Below the pieces are notes generated by a model. That model worked only from the letters and a program-made list of their open reading frames with translations. It searched no databases and was not told the origin of the DNA. From Citrobacter werkmanii NBRC 105721 (GTDB taxonomy: Bacteria; Pseudomonadota; Gammaproteobacteria; Enterobacterales; Enterobacteriaceae), in the NCBI GenBank assembly GCA_000759755.1, contig BBMW01000007.1, positions 1 to 64,000 on the forward strand: a stretch of 64,000 bases of DNA, written 5' to 3'. Both the position numbers and the translations under genes were made by a program. This document shows positions 39,616 through 47,201 of the stretch, piece after piece. Every line of letters starts with the position of its first letter. Position 1 is the stretch's first letter.

Positions 39616-40893
39616 CTATTTGGAAGTTTTAATAGTCTGAGAGCGCAATATATCAGCACGCGGTGTTAATATCTTTTTTCCCGCATGGCTACAAGAAAGC
39701 GTGAAAGCGGAAATTAGCGTAAACAGCAGTGCGCAGACACCCATAATTAAAAAGGTATGTGCAAACCCTATTTTATCGTATAAATAACCAGCAGGTGGCG
39801 CCACGACAACAGAACCAACATATACCATTGCCTGATAACCCAACAAATACATGGTGGCGTTAACGCGTTTGTGAAAATGTTCAGCGATATATTTAAATAC
39901 AGAGATTAACAGTAACGCTATTTCCACACCGTAAAATGGTTTAATAATTGAAATCATAATTGGGTCGACTGTTAAACCAGAAAGGATCAGACGGCCCCCC
40001 ACAACTAACCCGCACAGCAGCAACCCCTTCTTGGCACCATAATAGTTAACCAGCGTGGGAATAAACATCATCATCAGGAATTCAATACCAGCCTGGAGCG
40101 TCCCCAGGTAACCATACCAGGCATTGCCCTGCTCTTTGGTGGCAAAGAAAGAGACAAAGTAACGGGGAAATTGCTGTTCTGCTACAAACATCATCCACGC
40201 GACACCTGCGACATACAGACTAAACATCCAGAATTTTCGGTTTTGCATCAGCGCAATGACATCGGCAAAGACAATTTTATTTTCGGAGATAACCGAGTTA
40301 TTTCGTAGCTGCTCATCACCAATCTTCAGGCTCAACAACACCTGCAGCATGACTACGGAGGTGGTACTGCTCAGTATAAAGTTGGCGGTTGGCGTGTAGT
40401 TGAACAATACGCCGGAAACCGAAGCCGCCAGCGCCCACCCTAGCGATCCCCACATTCGGATACGGCCAAACTCCAGGCCGTAAAGGCGACTGAAACGGTC
40501 GGCATAGGATTCTGCGGCAGCCACTCCCGCATACCATCCCAGGCTTAAATAGAATGCACCAATAATAATGCCGAGCATCGTATGACTCAGCAGTAAAGGC
40601 TGGTAAATCACCACAAAAAACGGTGCCATTAATGCTGAGGTGGCGCAGACAAAATAGAGAAGCCATTTGCTCATGCCTATTTTATCCATGATATAACCAT
40701 ATACTGGTTTCATAACCACGGCAAACACACCATTAACCGCGAATACTGTACCAATTGTTACGCTATCAAGACCAACTTTTTGACTCAGCCATAATGCATA
40801 TAAGCCGAAGCTGGATGACCAGGTAAAGAAATAGAGAAAAATAAAGCTGCTCATTTTGAGCTGCGCTAAACGAGTCGGGGCAATCGCGTTCAT
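39616..40893 (-). CDS. MFS oligosaccharide:H+ symporter (LacY-like)
   Basis: A 425-residue twelve-helix transporter of the oligosaccharide:H+ symporter group. Its LEFGRIRMWGSLGWALAAS matches the LacY helix-5 region that holds the sugar-binding Arg144, and the N terminus has the LacY-like FIFLYFFTWSSSFGLYALWLS. Upstream of the GH88 gene in one transcript, it is the likely importer of unsaturated uronyl disaccharides. A rhamnogalacturonide transporter (RhiT-like) role is an alternative. Confidence 0.88.
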   Translation of the reverse strand: MNAIAPTRLAQLKMSSFIFLYFFTWSSSFGLYALWLSQKVGLDSVTIGTVFAVNGVFAVVMKPVYGYIMDKIGMSKWLLYFVCATSALMAPFFVVIYQPLLLSHTMLGIIIGAFYLSLGWYAGVAAAESYADRFSRLYGLEFGRIRMWGSLGWALAASVSGVLFNYTPTANFILSSTTSVVMLQVLLSLKIGDEQLRNNSVISENKIVFADVIALMQNRKFWMFSLYVAGVAWMMFVAEQQFPRYFVSFFATKEQGNAWYGYLGTLQAGIEFLMMMFIPTLVNYYGAKKGLLLCGLVVGGRLILSGLTVDPIMISIIKPFYGVEIALLLISVFKYIAEHFHKRVNATMYLLGYQAMVYVGSVVVAPPAGYLYDKIGFAHTFLIMGVCALLFTLISAFTLSCSHAGKKILTPRADILRSQTIKTSK

Positions 40894-41061
40894 GATGCGG
40901 CTCCAGCATTATCTCGACAATGATAAGTATAAATAAAAAAAACCGAAGATTTAATTGCAATCATAATCCACTACCTCTTATGAAGTATTTATAGACTCAG
41001 TACTACTGGCGACAACCAGGTGCTGACGGACGGAGATTAGTATTTTTGTTTCCTACAGCAG

Positions 41062-41077
41062 CGTGAGCATGTTCACA
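41062..41077. promoter_or_regulatory. CRP site in the GH88 locus control region
   Basis: CGTGA-GCATGT-TCACA matches the CRP consensus TGTGA-N6-TCACA in all but one base. It lies between the divergent importer and AraC genes, consistent with catabolite control. Confidence 0.7.
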
Positions 41078-41082
41078 AAAAC

Positions 41083-41103
41083 AGTTCGATTTTTAAGTTT
41101 GAT
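41083..41103. promoter_or_regulatory. direct repeat next to the CRP site
   Basis: AGTTCGAT and AGTTTGAT are direct repeats offset by 13 bases, beginning 5 bases after the CRP site. AraC-family activators often bind such repeats. This is an inference from position. Confidence 0.4.
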
Positions 41104-41178
41104 TGGATTTACGGACAGATATTCAGCAATATCTTTAATATATAGCAGCAAAACTTAATTCTGTTGTCATGGTAAAAA

Positions 41179-42042
41179 ATGAACGAGCCACAAAAACTTG
41201 AAAGAATTGCGATGGGGAATGAAGTGATTTCCTTTCAGCGTCCAATGGGCGCGAGTGTTCATTATTACCATTGGCATCAATGCATTGAGTTTTTATATAT
41301 TTCAAAAGGGTACGGCATCGTCGTCGTTGATAAACAACACTATACAGCAAAGCCGGGCAGACTTTTTATTTTCCCACCGTTTCGCTTGCATAAGGTGCAG
41401 GTTGATGTTGCACCGAACAATCCGTCTTATCGTACGGCTATGCATATTGAGCACAATGAAGTAATCAGTGCCTTGCAGATGTTTCCCCGCCACCAGGCTC
41501 AGTTTGCAGCACTCTCTGGCACCCATGCTCCGGCACAAATTCACGATCTCAGTGAACATGCGGACTATATTGCCTATATCCTCGATCGGTTTGAATCACT
41601 TAAGGGCAACGGGTATCAATCGGCCAGTGATGTTGCTTTTCTGGTAATGCAACTTCTGGACTTTCTTCCCCTGCAACCGCGGAGTGTAGTGCACCAACAG
41701 CAGACCGTGGCGGCCCGCATTATGCAGTGGATAGAAGAGCATTATCAGCAGAAATTTTCACTCGATGATTTAGCTGCGGATATTGGTTTTTCACGCAGCT
41801 ATACCTCGCGAATTTTCCGTCAACAAACCGGTGGCGGGATCCAGGAATATATACTCACCCGCAGGATTAAAAAAAGCTGCGATTTATTGCGCTACTCATC
41901 ACTGAACGTGACGGAGATTGCCGAGCATGTGGGTTTTACGGAAATGACCTATTTCATTACCTGTTTTAGAAAAATGATGGGGCAATCTCCTTTGCAATAC
42001 CGCAAACAATACGATGAAGACACTGGCCACGATACGGCGTAA
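41179..42042 (+). CDS. AraC-family activator of the GH88 locus
   Basis: A 287-residue regulator with an N-terminal cupin domain (VHYYHWHQCIEFLYISKGYG, PGRLFIFPPFRLHKVQ) and a C-terminal double HTH (FSLDDLAADIGFSRSYTSRIFRQQTGGGIQEYI, SSLNVTEIAEHVGFTEMTYFITCFRKMMGQSPLQYR). The cupin histidines suggest sugar binding, as in RhaS/MelR relatives. It is divergent from the importer-GH88 operon and likely activates it; the inducer is probably an unsaturated uronate or disaccharide. Confidence 0.88.
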   Translation: MNEPQKLERIAMGNEVISFQRPMGASVHYYHWHQCIEFLYISKGYGIVVVDKQHYTAKPGRLFIFPPFRLHKVQVDVAPNNPSYRTAMHIEHNEVISALQMFPRHQAQFAALSGTHAPAQIHDLSEHADYIAYILDRFESLKGNGYQSASDVAFLVMQLLDFLPLQPRSVVHQQQTVAARIMQWIEEHYQQKFSLDDLAADIGFSRSYTSRIFRQQTGGGIQEYILTRRIKKSCDLLRYSSLNVTEIAEHVGFTEMTYFITCFRKMMGQSPLQYRKQYDEDTGHDTA

Positions 42043-42191
42043 AGAACGTCATTTTTATCGCATTGACGGACACTGTCTAATCAAACCCGAGTCCATACCC
42101 GCCTGGTATTAAGCAGAGATCTTCAGCAAAAGTTGGTAAATCCTCAGAACGGTTCTATAGTCGGGACTGCTTCTCATTACAGGATTCACCG

Positions 42192-43301
42192 ATGCGATTT
42201 AACGGACTGACCAAAGGTTTCTTCATTTTCATACTGGCCCTCGTTACCTGGGCGTTCTTCGATGTGCTGTCCCCCTACTTTTCCGCCATTTTGTGGGCCG
42301 CGATATTAACGACTATCTTTAACCCGGTAAAAAACAGGCTGCGCAGCGCACTTGGCGAACGCAACGGGCTGGCATCGTTAATAACCATCGCCATTATCTG
42401 TCTGATTGTCTTTATCCCGCTTATGGTGATCCTGTCATCGCTGGCCATTGAACTCAATGTGGTGTACACCAAACTGCAACAAAACGACACGCAGTTTCCC
42501 GAAGTCGTCACCACTATTCTTTCGTATCTTCCTGGCTGGGCGAGAGGATTCCTCGCAGAACACAATCTGGATAATGTTGCAGAAATCCAGAAAAAGCTGT
42601 CCGACATTGTGTTGCAAGGCGGGCAGTACCTTGCGGGCAGCGCATTCCTGATCGGTAAAGGGACATTCGGCTTTGCCATCAGCTTTGGCATCATGCTGTA
42701 TCTGCTGTTTTTCTTGTTAAAAGATGGACCTTATCTGGTGCGCCAGATTCTGGACTCATTACCACTTTCTGATTTTGCCAAACAGCACTTGTTCGCCAAA
42801 TTTGTCGGCGTAACGCGCGCAACCGTCAAGGGCACAGCGGTTGTGGCTTTAGTTCAGGGGATTCTTGGCGGCATAGCTTTTGCGATTGTGGACATTGATG
42901 GCAGCGTTCTGTGGGGCGCATTAATGGCGTTTCTGTCTCTGGTGCCTGCCGTCGGCTCGGCAATCGTCTGGGTCCCCGCGGCCATATTCCTCTTCGCTAC
43001 GCACCAACTGTGGCAAGGGCTGTTTATCGTTGGGTTCTTCGTGATTATCGTCGGGCTGGTGGACAACATCCTGCGCCCGCTTTTGGTAGGAAAAGACACC
43101 AAAATGCCGGACTACCTGATTCTGATAACCACCCTCGGCGGGATGGAGATTTACGGTATCAATGGGTTTGTGATTGGCCCCCTGATCGCCGCGCTATTCA
43201 TTACCTGCTGGAACCTGTTTTCCGGGCGCGATCATGCAGGTAACGTGGAAGGAATCGACGAAGCCTTTATGGAAGAAGGAAAAAATCCTCCAGATTTATG
43301 A
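42192..43301 (+). CDS. AI-2E-family (UPF0118) membrane transporter
   Basis: A 369-residue protein with about seven or eight hydrophobic segments, of the PerM/TqsA/YdiK family. The diagnostic region GLVDNILRPLLVGKDTKMPDYLILITTLGG (about 290-320) is present, followed by FVIGPLIAALFIT. Family members are proposed exporters of autoinducer or Na+(Li+)/H+ antiporters; the substrate cannot be told from sequence. AGGA precedes the ATG. It stands alone with its own terminator. Confidence 0.85.
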   Translation: MRFNGLTKGFFIFILALVTWAFFDVLSPYFSAILWAAILTTIFNPVKNRLRSALGERNGLASLITIAIICLIVFIPLMVILSSLAIELNVVYTKLQQNDTQFPEVVTTILSYLPGWARGFLAEHNLDNVAEIQKKLSDIVLQGGQYLAGSAFLIGKGTFGFAISFGIMLYLLFFLLKDGPYLVRQILDSLPLSDFAKQHLFAKFVGVTRATVKGTAVVALVQGILGGIAFAIVDIDGSVLWGALMAFLSLVPAVGSAIVWVPAAIFLFATHQLWQGLFIVGFFVIIVGLVDNILRPLLVGKDTKMPDYLILITTLGGMEIYGINGFVIGPLIAALFITCWNLFSGRDHAGNVEGIDEAFMEEGKNPPDL

Positions 43302-43318
43302 TGTCAGGACGATAACAG

Positions 43319-43344
43319 AAGGCGGCCCTGGGCCGCCTTTTTTA
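43319..43344 (+). terminator. intrinsic terminator of the AI-2E transporter gene
   Basis: AAGGCGGCC-CTG-GGCCGCCTT with TTTTTT following, 17 bases after the stop. Confidence 0.92.
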
Positions 43345-43419
43345 TTTTCACGCAAAATCATACGTTTCCTATAATTTCAATCATGCTAATTGATTAATCG
43401 TCGCAGAAGGATGTCATCA

Positions 43420-45204
43420 GTGCGAATAGCCACAATCACCAACTGGGCCTACAGCGCGACGGTATGCCTGACCATCGCCTCCGGCGTTGTCATGCTGATG
43501 GCGTCCAACGCCGATAACACCGAACGCCAGGTGGTGGAACAACGTTACAAATTTGATCAACTGACCGAAGAAGTGGAGCTCGACGCCTGGTCGCTGTCCG
43601 ATATGGCGCGTCTCTACGTGGTCAGTAAAGACCCGGATGCTTTGAACAACTATCGTCAGAAAGAGGCATCACTGAAAGCCGTTGAGCATCGACTGGCGGC
43701 GTTGAAAGCTGCCGGAGCTACAGGTGAAGAGCTGGCGCTATTGCATGAAGGATTGCAGATTGTTGATGCCCTGCAGGACGAACAAGCTGCGGCGCTGGCC
43801 AGCGTCGCGCGGGGAGAACACACACAAGCTATTGCCCTGCTCTTCAGCAAAACCTATGAACAGGAACTGGAGCAGGCACAGGACCGGATCGACCATTTCC
43901 GCCAGTTGCTCGACAATCGTGTACTCAATGCCATTGAAGATGCCACTCAGGCGTCACGTACACTACGCACAGCCTCTGAAGTGATGGTCGGTCTTACGGC
44001 GCTGCTGTTTTTGTTCGTTCTTGGATTTATATTGAAGCGCCGCGTGCTGCGCCCGGTGGTGCGTTTGAGCGATGTAGTAAACCGTCTGGCATCGCAAGAT
44101 TATGCTGTCGAGACCCCCAGCTTTAACCAGATCGATGAAATTGGCGATATGGCCCAGGCGATCCGGATTTTTCGCGAGAACGGCCTGGCCCGTCAGCGGC
44201 TGGAGAAAGAGAGAGACGCCGACTGGGGGATCCGTGAGCTGTTGGCGCGTATGACGCAGCGTCTGCAGGGGTGCGAGAGTTTTGCCGATGTCATTAATGT
44301 GGCAGAACTTTTCGCGCCAAATATTGCCCCAGGTATTGCCGGCCGACTGTACATACTGGATCGGGAACCCTGGCAAATGCGCTGCGTTGCGCAGTGGCTC
44401 TCACCAGAGGGCAAAGCCGATGCGTTCCACCCGGACGAATGCTGGGCAGTACGCCGCGGCCAGAGCCATCCACCGGTACAAGGCGAACCGGATATCGCCT
44501 GCTACCATCTGCCAGAGTCATGCCAGCGGCATACCTTATGCGTTCCGTTGATTGCCCAGGGGGAAGCCATCGGCCTGCTCTCATTCCAGAATCTCAGCGA
44601 GGATTCCACCTCATCTCGCGCCTACCTGGAACTGATGGCGGAAGCACTCGGCCTCGCATTAGCCAACCAACGCTTGCGCGATGCGCTGCTGGAGAAAGCG
44701 CTGTACGACCCACTAACCGGTCTGCGCAATCGTCATCATCTTGAAGATACTCTCCGTACCCAGATGAGCCAGGCAGTTCGTAGCAAAGAACCGATCAGTT
44801 GCCTGATGATCGATATCGACCATTTCAAAAACATCAATGACCGCTTTGGCCATGAGGCGGGCGATAGTGTGATAAAAAGTATCGCCGCCATTATTCAGCG
44901 CGTTGTCCACGACAGCGGCATGGCTTTCCGTTACGGGGGAGAAGAGTTTCTGGTACTGCTGGCAGGTGCGGATGAACAGACGGCCAATAGCTTTGCGACA
45001 GACATTTACAACGGCGTACGCGAATTGTCACTGCGCTTTGGCGTATCCGATATTGGTCATGTGGATGTCTCTATCGGTGTTGCCAGCTACCCGCAGCATG
45101 CCCAGAGCGATAATCTACTGCGTGCCGCAGACGTAGCGCTGTATCGCGCAAAAGAACTGGGGCGTTCGCGCATTGTGAGCTTTGGCATGCTGGAAGCAAG
45201 CTGA
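43420..45204 (+). CDS. HAMP-GAF-GGDEF diguanylate cyclase
   Basis: About 594 residues: TM1 near 6-28, a helical Glu/Gln/Ala-rich periplasmic sensor (about 30-180), TM2 near 188-208 (VGLTALLFLFVLGFIL), HAMP (about 209-262), GAF (about 285-415) and a C-terminal GGDEF domain with active-site GGEEF at about 506-510. No RxxD product-inhibition site precedes it. Start choice: the ATG at 43411 has its AGAAGG directly adjacent, whereas the GTG at 43420 has a 9-base spacer; I prefer the GTG. Expected to make cyclic-di-GMP in response to a periplasmic signal. Confidence 0.85.
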   Translation: MRIATITNWAYSATVCLTIASGVVMLMASNADNTERQVVEQRYKFDQLTEEVELDAWSLSDMARLYVVSKDPDALNNYRQKEASLKAVEHRLAALKAAGATGEELALLHEGLQIVDALQDEQAAALASVARGEHTQAIALLFSKTYEQELEQAQDRIDHFRQLLDNRVLNAIEDATQASRTLRTASEVMVGLTALLFLFVLGFILKRRVLRPVVRLSDVVNRLASQDYAVETPSFNQIDEIGDMAQAIRIFRENGLARQRLEKERDADWGIRELLARMTQRLQGCESFADVINVAELFAPNIAPGIAGRLYILDREPWQMRCVAQWLSPEGKADAFHPDECWAVRRGQSHPPVQGEPDIACYHLPESCQRHTLCVPLIAQGEAIGLLSFQNLSEDSTSSRAYLELMAEALGLALANQRLRDALLEKALYDPLTGLRNRHHLEDTLRTQMSQAVRSKEPISCLMIDIDHFKNINDRFGHEAGDSVIKSIAAIIQRVVHDSGMAFRYGGEEFLVLLAGADEQTANSFATDIYNGVRELSLRFGVSDIGHVDVSIGVASYPQHAQSDNLLRAADVALYRAKELGRSRIVSFGMLEAS

Positions 45205-45264
45205 ATTATGTCAGCTGTCGGCGCATTGCTTTACCTCCACTTCAGGTAGTGGTAAGTTGACAGC

Positions 45265-45324
45265 ATGAACACCAAACACGATATCAACGGTTTTACTCAT
45301 AACCTGTGGTGGCTGCCTTCTTAA
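45265..45324 (+). CDS. Trp-rich leader peptide controlling a second trpS
   Basis: A 19-codon frame, MNTKHDINGFTHNLWWLPS then TAA, with adjacent Trp codons at 45307-45312. It lies 98 bases before a tryptophanyl-tRNA synthetase gene. A GGTAAG-type ribosome site is 8 bases upstream. The Trp pair sits at the edge of an RNA segment that can form mutually exclusive hairpins, the layout of the trp operon leader. Translation stalling on uncharged tRNA-Trp would favour readthrough. The peptide probably has no function beyond being translated. Not in any annotation I recall. Confidence 0.8.
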   Translation: MNTKHDINGFTHNLWWLPS

Positions 45325-45379
45325 AGGCGGTCAGAATGTGTTTTCCCCATTTCAAATAACCGCCGAAAGGCGGTTATTT
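45310..45379 (+). promoter_or_regulatory. transcription attenuator of the second trpS
   Basis: Three exclusive RNA pairings are visible. The 1:2 protector is 45310-45319 with 45324-45333: ten pairs, three of them G-U, over the second Trp codon and the stop. The 2:3 antiterminator pairs GGCGGT at 45326-45331 with ACCGCC at 45359-45364, perfectly. The 3:4 terminator is AAATAACCGCC-GAAA-GGCGGTTATTT at 45354-45379, followed by GCATTTG. A ribosome stalled on the Trp codons would cover segment 1, free segment 2 and block the terminator. Confidence 0.8.
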
Positions 45380-45422
45380 GCATTTGAAGACCCCTTTCGG
45401 TTTTACGCTTAAGGAGTCTTAT

Positions 45423-46427
45423 ATGAGCAACAAAACCATCATCCTCACAGGCGATCGTCCTACTGGTCCGCTGCACCTCGGCCACTATGTTGGCTCGTTG
45501 CGCCAACGCGCCACACTGCAACACGATTATCGGCAGTTTATATTAGTCGCAGACCTGCAAGGACTGACCGATAACGGCAGTACACCACAAAAGATCCAAA
45601 ACAACATTCCCGAAGTGCTGGCTGATTATCTCGCCGCGGGTATAGACCCTTCACTCACCACCATCTGTTTGCAATCGGCCTTGCCCGCCCTTGCCGAACT
45701 GACCGCGCTTTATATGAACATCGTTACTGTGGCGCGCGTGGAGCGTAATCCTACGGTCAAAAACGAAATTGCGCAGAAAGGATTCGCACGCTCGTTACCG
45801 GTTGGTTTTCTGGTTTATCCCATCAGTCAGGCGGCAGATATTTCAGCCTTCAAAGCTGAAGTGGTTCCGGTCGGCGACGATCAACTGCCAATGATCGAAC
45901 AGACCAATGAAATCGTGCATAAGATGAATAGCCTGTTACCTGCCCCAGTATTGTCGCATTGCAAAGCGTTGCTGAGTGAAACCAGTCGTCTGCCCGGTAT
46001 CGACGGTAACGCCAAGATGTCGAAGTCCCTTGGTAATACAATTCTGTTGTCCGCCAGCGAGGAAACTATTCATCGCGCCGTCAGCGCAATGTTCACCGAC
46101 CCTAACCACTTGAAAGTGTCCGATCCGGGGCAAATTAACGGCAATATCGTATTCACCTACCTCGACGCATTTCACCCAGATAAAATCAAAGTGGCGGAGA
46201 TGAAAGCGCATTATCAGCGCGGCGGATTAGGTGACAGGACATGCAAAAATGAGCTGGAGATGTGCTTGCAAGAACTCATCGCGCCGATGCGTGAGCGTCG
46301 GGCAACTTACATTCAGGATAAAGGCATGCTGATGGCGATGCTGAAAAAAGGGAGTCAACAAGCGCACGAAATCACACAGCAGACATTAAGAGAAGTGAAA
46401 CAAGGCCTGGGTTTACCGGTGTTCTGA
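45423..46427 (+). CDS. Second tryptophanyl-tRNA synthetase (TrpS2)
   Basis: A 334-residue class I synthetase with HLGH at 18-21 and KMSKS at 198-202, plus TrpRS-specific segments (TGDRPTGPLHLGHYVGSL, VGDDQLPMIEQTNEI). It is distinct from the usual enterobacterial trpS, which lies in the dam-rpe-gph region, so this is probably an auxiliary copy; some auxiliary TrpRS resist indolmycin-type inhibitors. The start at 45423 has TAAGGAG 8 bases upstream and starts MSNKTIILTGDRPTG. Expression is predicted to rise when tRNA-Trp is undercharged. Confidence 0.92.
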   Translation: MSNKTIILTGDRPTGPLHLGHYVGSLRQRATLQHDYRQFILVADLQGLTDNGSTPQKIQNNIPEVLADYLAAGIDPSLTTICLQSALPALAELTALYMNIVTVARVERNPTVKNEIAQKGFARSLPVGFLVYPISQAADISAFKAEVVPVGDDQLPMIEQTNEIVHKMNSLLPAPVLSHCKALLSETSRLPGIDGNAKMSKSLGNTILLSASEETIHRAVSAMFTDPNHLKVSDPGQINGNIVFTYLDAFHPDKIKVAEMKAHYQRGGLGDRTCKNELEMCLQELIAPMRERRATYIQDKGMLMAMLKKGSQQAHEITQQTLREVKQGLGLPVF

Positions 46428-46828
46428 ACACGAATAGAAAAACACAGGATGACTGATAACTCCCGCTAAACTTAAAAAATGTGGTTACGCTTAAGTTTTT
46501 CAATGGCATAACCGCTACTAAGAGAGTGAGATGTAACTATCTTACTATTACGCCTCATTATAAAAAGTTCGAATTCTCTTCTTTACGCCTGCCTGGGTCC
46601 GTGCCCATGCAGGCTTTTTTTTCACTATCAGCTTTTCGGATATCAGTTAACCACTAATGCCCAGTCCATCGCCCCCTGAGTAAAAAACACGCTGCAAAAT
46701 CAACAAAATATAATCAACTTGCTTAATTACTCTGCAAACGCGTGAGATCGGGAAGAAAAATGCTATTTCCCTCTTGCCTCATTCGGTCTGTGCCGCTAAT
46801 ATTCGTCCCCGTTGTCACCTACAACGTT
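46428..46828 (+). other. 401-base region between trpS2 and valV
   Basis: An AU-rich hairpin with TT (AAACTTAA...TTAAGTTT, 46468-46500) may end trpS2. Farther on a strong terminator (46587-46622) has no annotated gene just upstream. No protein-coding gene is visible. The valV promoter is expected in the last 100 bases. Confidence 0.45.
46587..46622 (+). terminator. strong terminator downstream of trpS2
   Basis: GCCTGC (46587-46592) with GCAGGC (46609-46614), an inner GGG/CCC pair, then eight T residues. It is 160 bases past the trpS2 stop, so it may end a long 3' UTR or a separate small RNA. Confidence 0.85.
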
Positions 46829-46905
46829 GCGTTCATAGCTCAGTTGGTTAGAGCACCACCTTGACATGGTGGGGGTCGTTGGTTCGAGTCCAATTGAACG
46901 CACCA
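46829..46905 (+). tRNA. valV: tRNA-Val (GAC)
   Basis: A 77-base gene with encoded CCA. Acceptor GCGTTCA pairs with TGAACGC, the D arm is AGCTCAGTTGGTTAGAGC, the anticodon arm CCACC-TTGACAT-GGTGG has anticodon GAC, and the T arm is GTTGG-TTCGAGT-CCAAT. It matches E. coli valV. Confidence 0.98.
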
Positions 46906-46909
46906 TATT

Positions 46910-46986
46910 GCGTCCGTAGCTCAGTTGGTTAGAGCACCACCTTGACATGGTGGGGGTCGGTGGTTCGAGTCCACTCGGACGCACCA
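46910..46986 (+). tRNA. valW: tRNA-Val (GAC), second copy
   Basis: A 77-base gene four bases after valV with the same anticodon arm and D arm; only acceptor and T-stem bases differ (GCGTCCG...CGGACGC). Encoded CCA. It is cotranscribed with valV as in E. coli. Confidence 0.98.
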
Positions 46987-47012
46987 TATCATCTTTGATG
47001 TGGTGCTTTTCT
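46981..47012 (+). terminator. terminator of the valVW transcript
   Basis: GCACCA...TGGTGC with an inner ATC/GAT pair, using the 3' end of valW, followed by TTTTCTCC. Confidence 0.7.
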
Positions 47013-47201
47013 CCTCATTCTATTCTCGATAATATCCCCCAATTTTTGTTGCCGTCCTGAACGACTTCGAAATTCTTACTGTCTATCCCGTTTGTCTCCA
47101 GCGCTGTTATCGACCACACTTATCCTGCTTCGCTTGTTTTTGGCACAATGCCGACACAGAACATCGATCACAGGGCATAAAAATAATATCAGGTGGATAA
47201 G

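Larger units (their letters stand above)
40894..41178. other. divergent regulatory region of the GH88 locus
   Basis: This 285-base gap lies between the importer start and the divergent AraC gene. It holds a CRP site and a direct repeat described separately. No gene is evident here. Confidence 0.55.

Noticed and set aside
45257-45285. TTGACA with a possible -10 at 45280-45287 as trpS2 promoter
   Set aside because: Transcription from it would start inside the leader peptide and lose its first codons; the -10 match is poor, and the attenuator layout argues for an upstream start.
46796-46987. Open frame antisense to the valV-valW genes, rich in repeats
   Set aside because: It is the complement of two tandem tRNA genes; such antisense frames are common misannotations.
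33083-46990. Integrated phage or integrative element at valVW
   Set aside because: No integrase, transposase, phage gene or duplicated tRNA 3' end was found.
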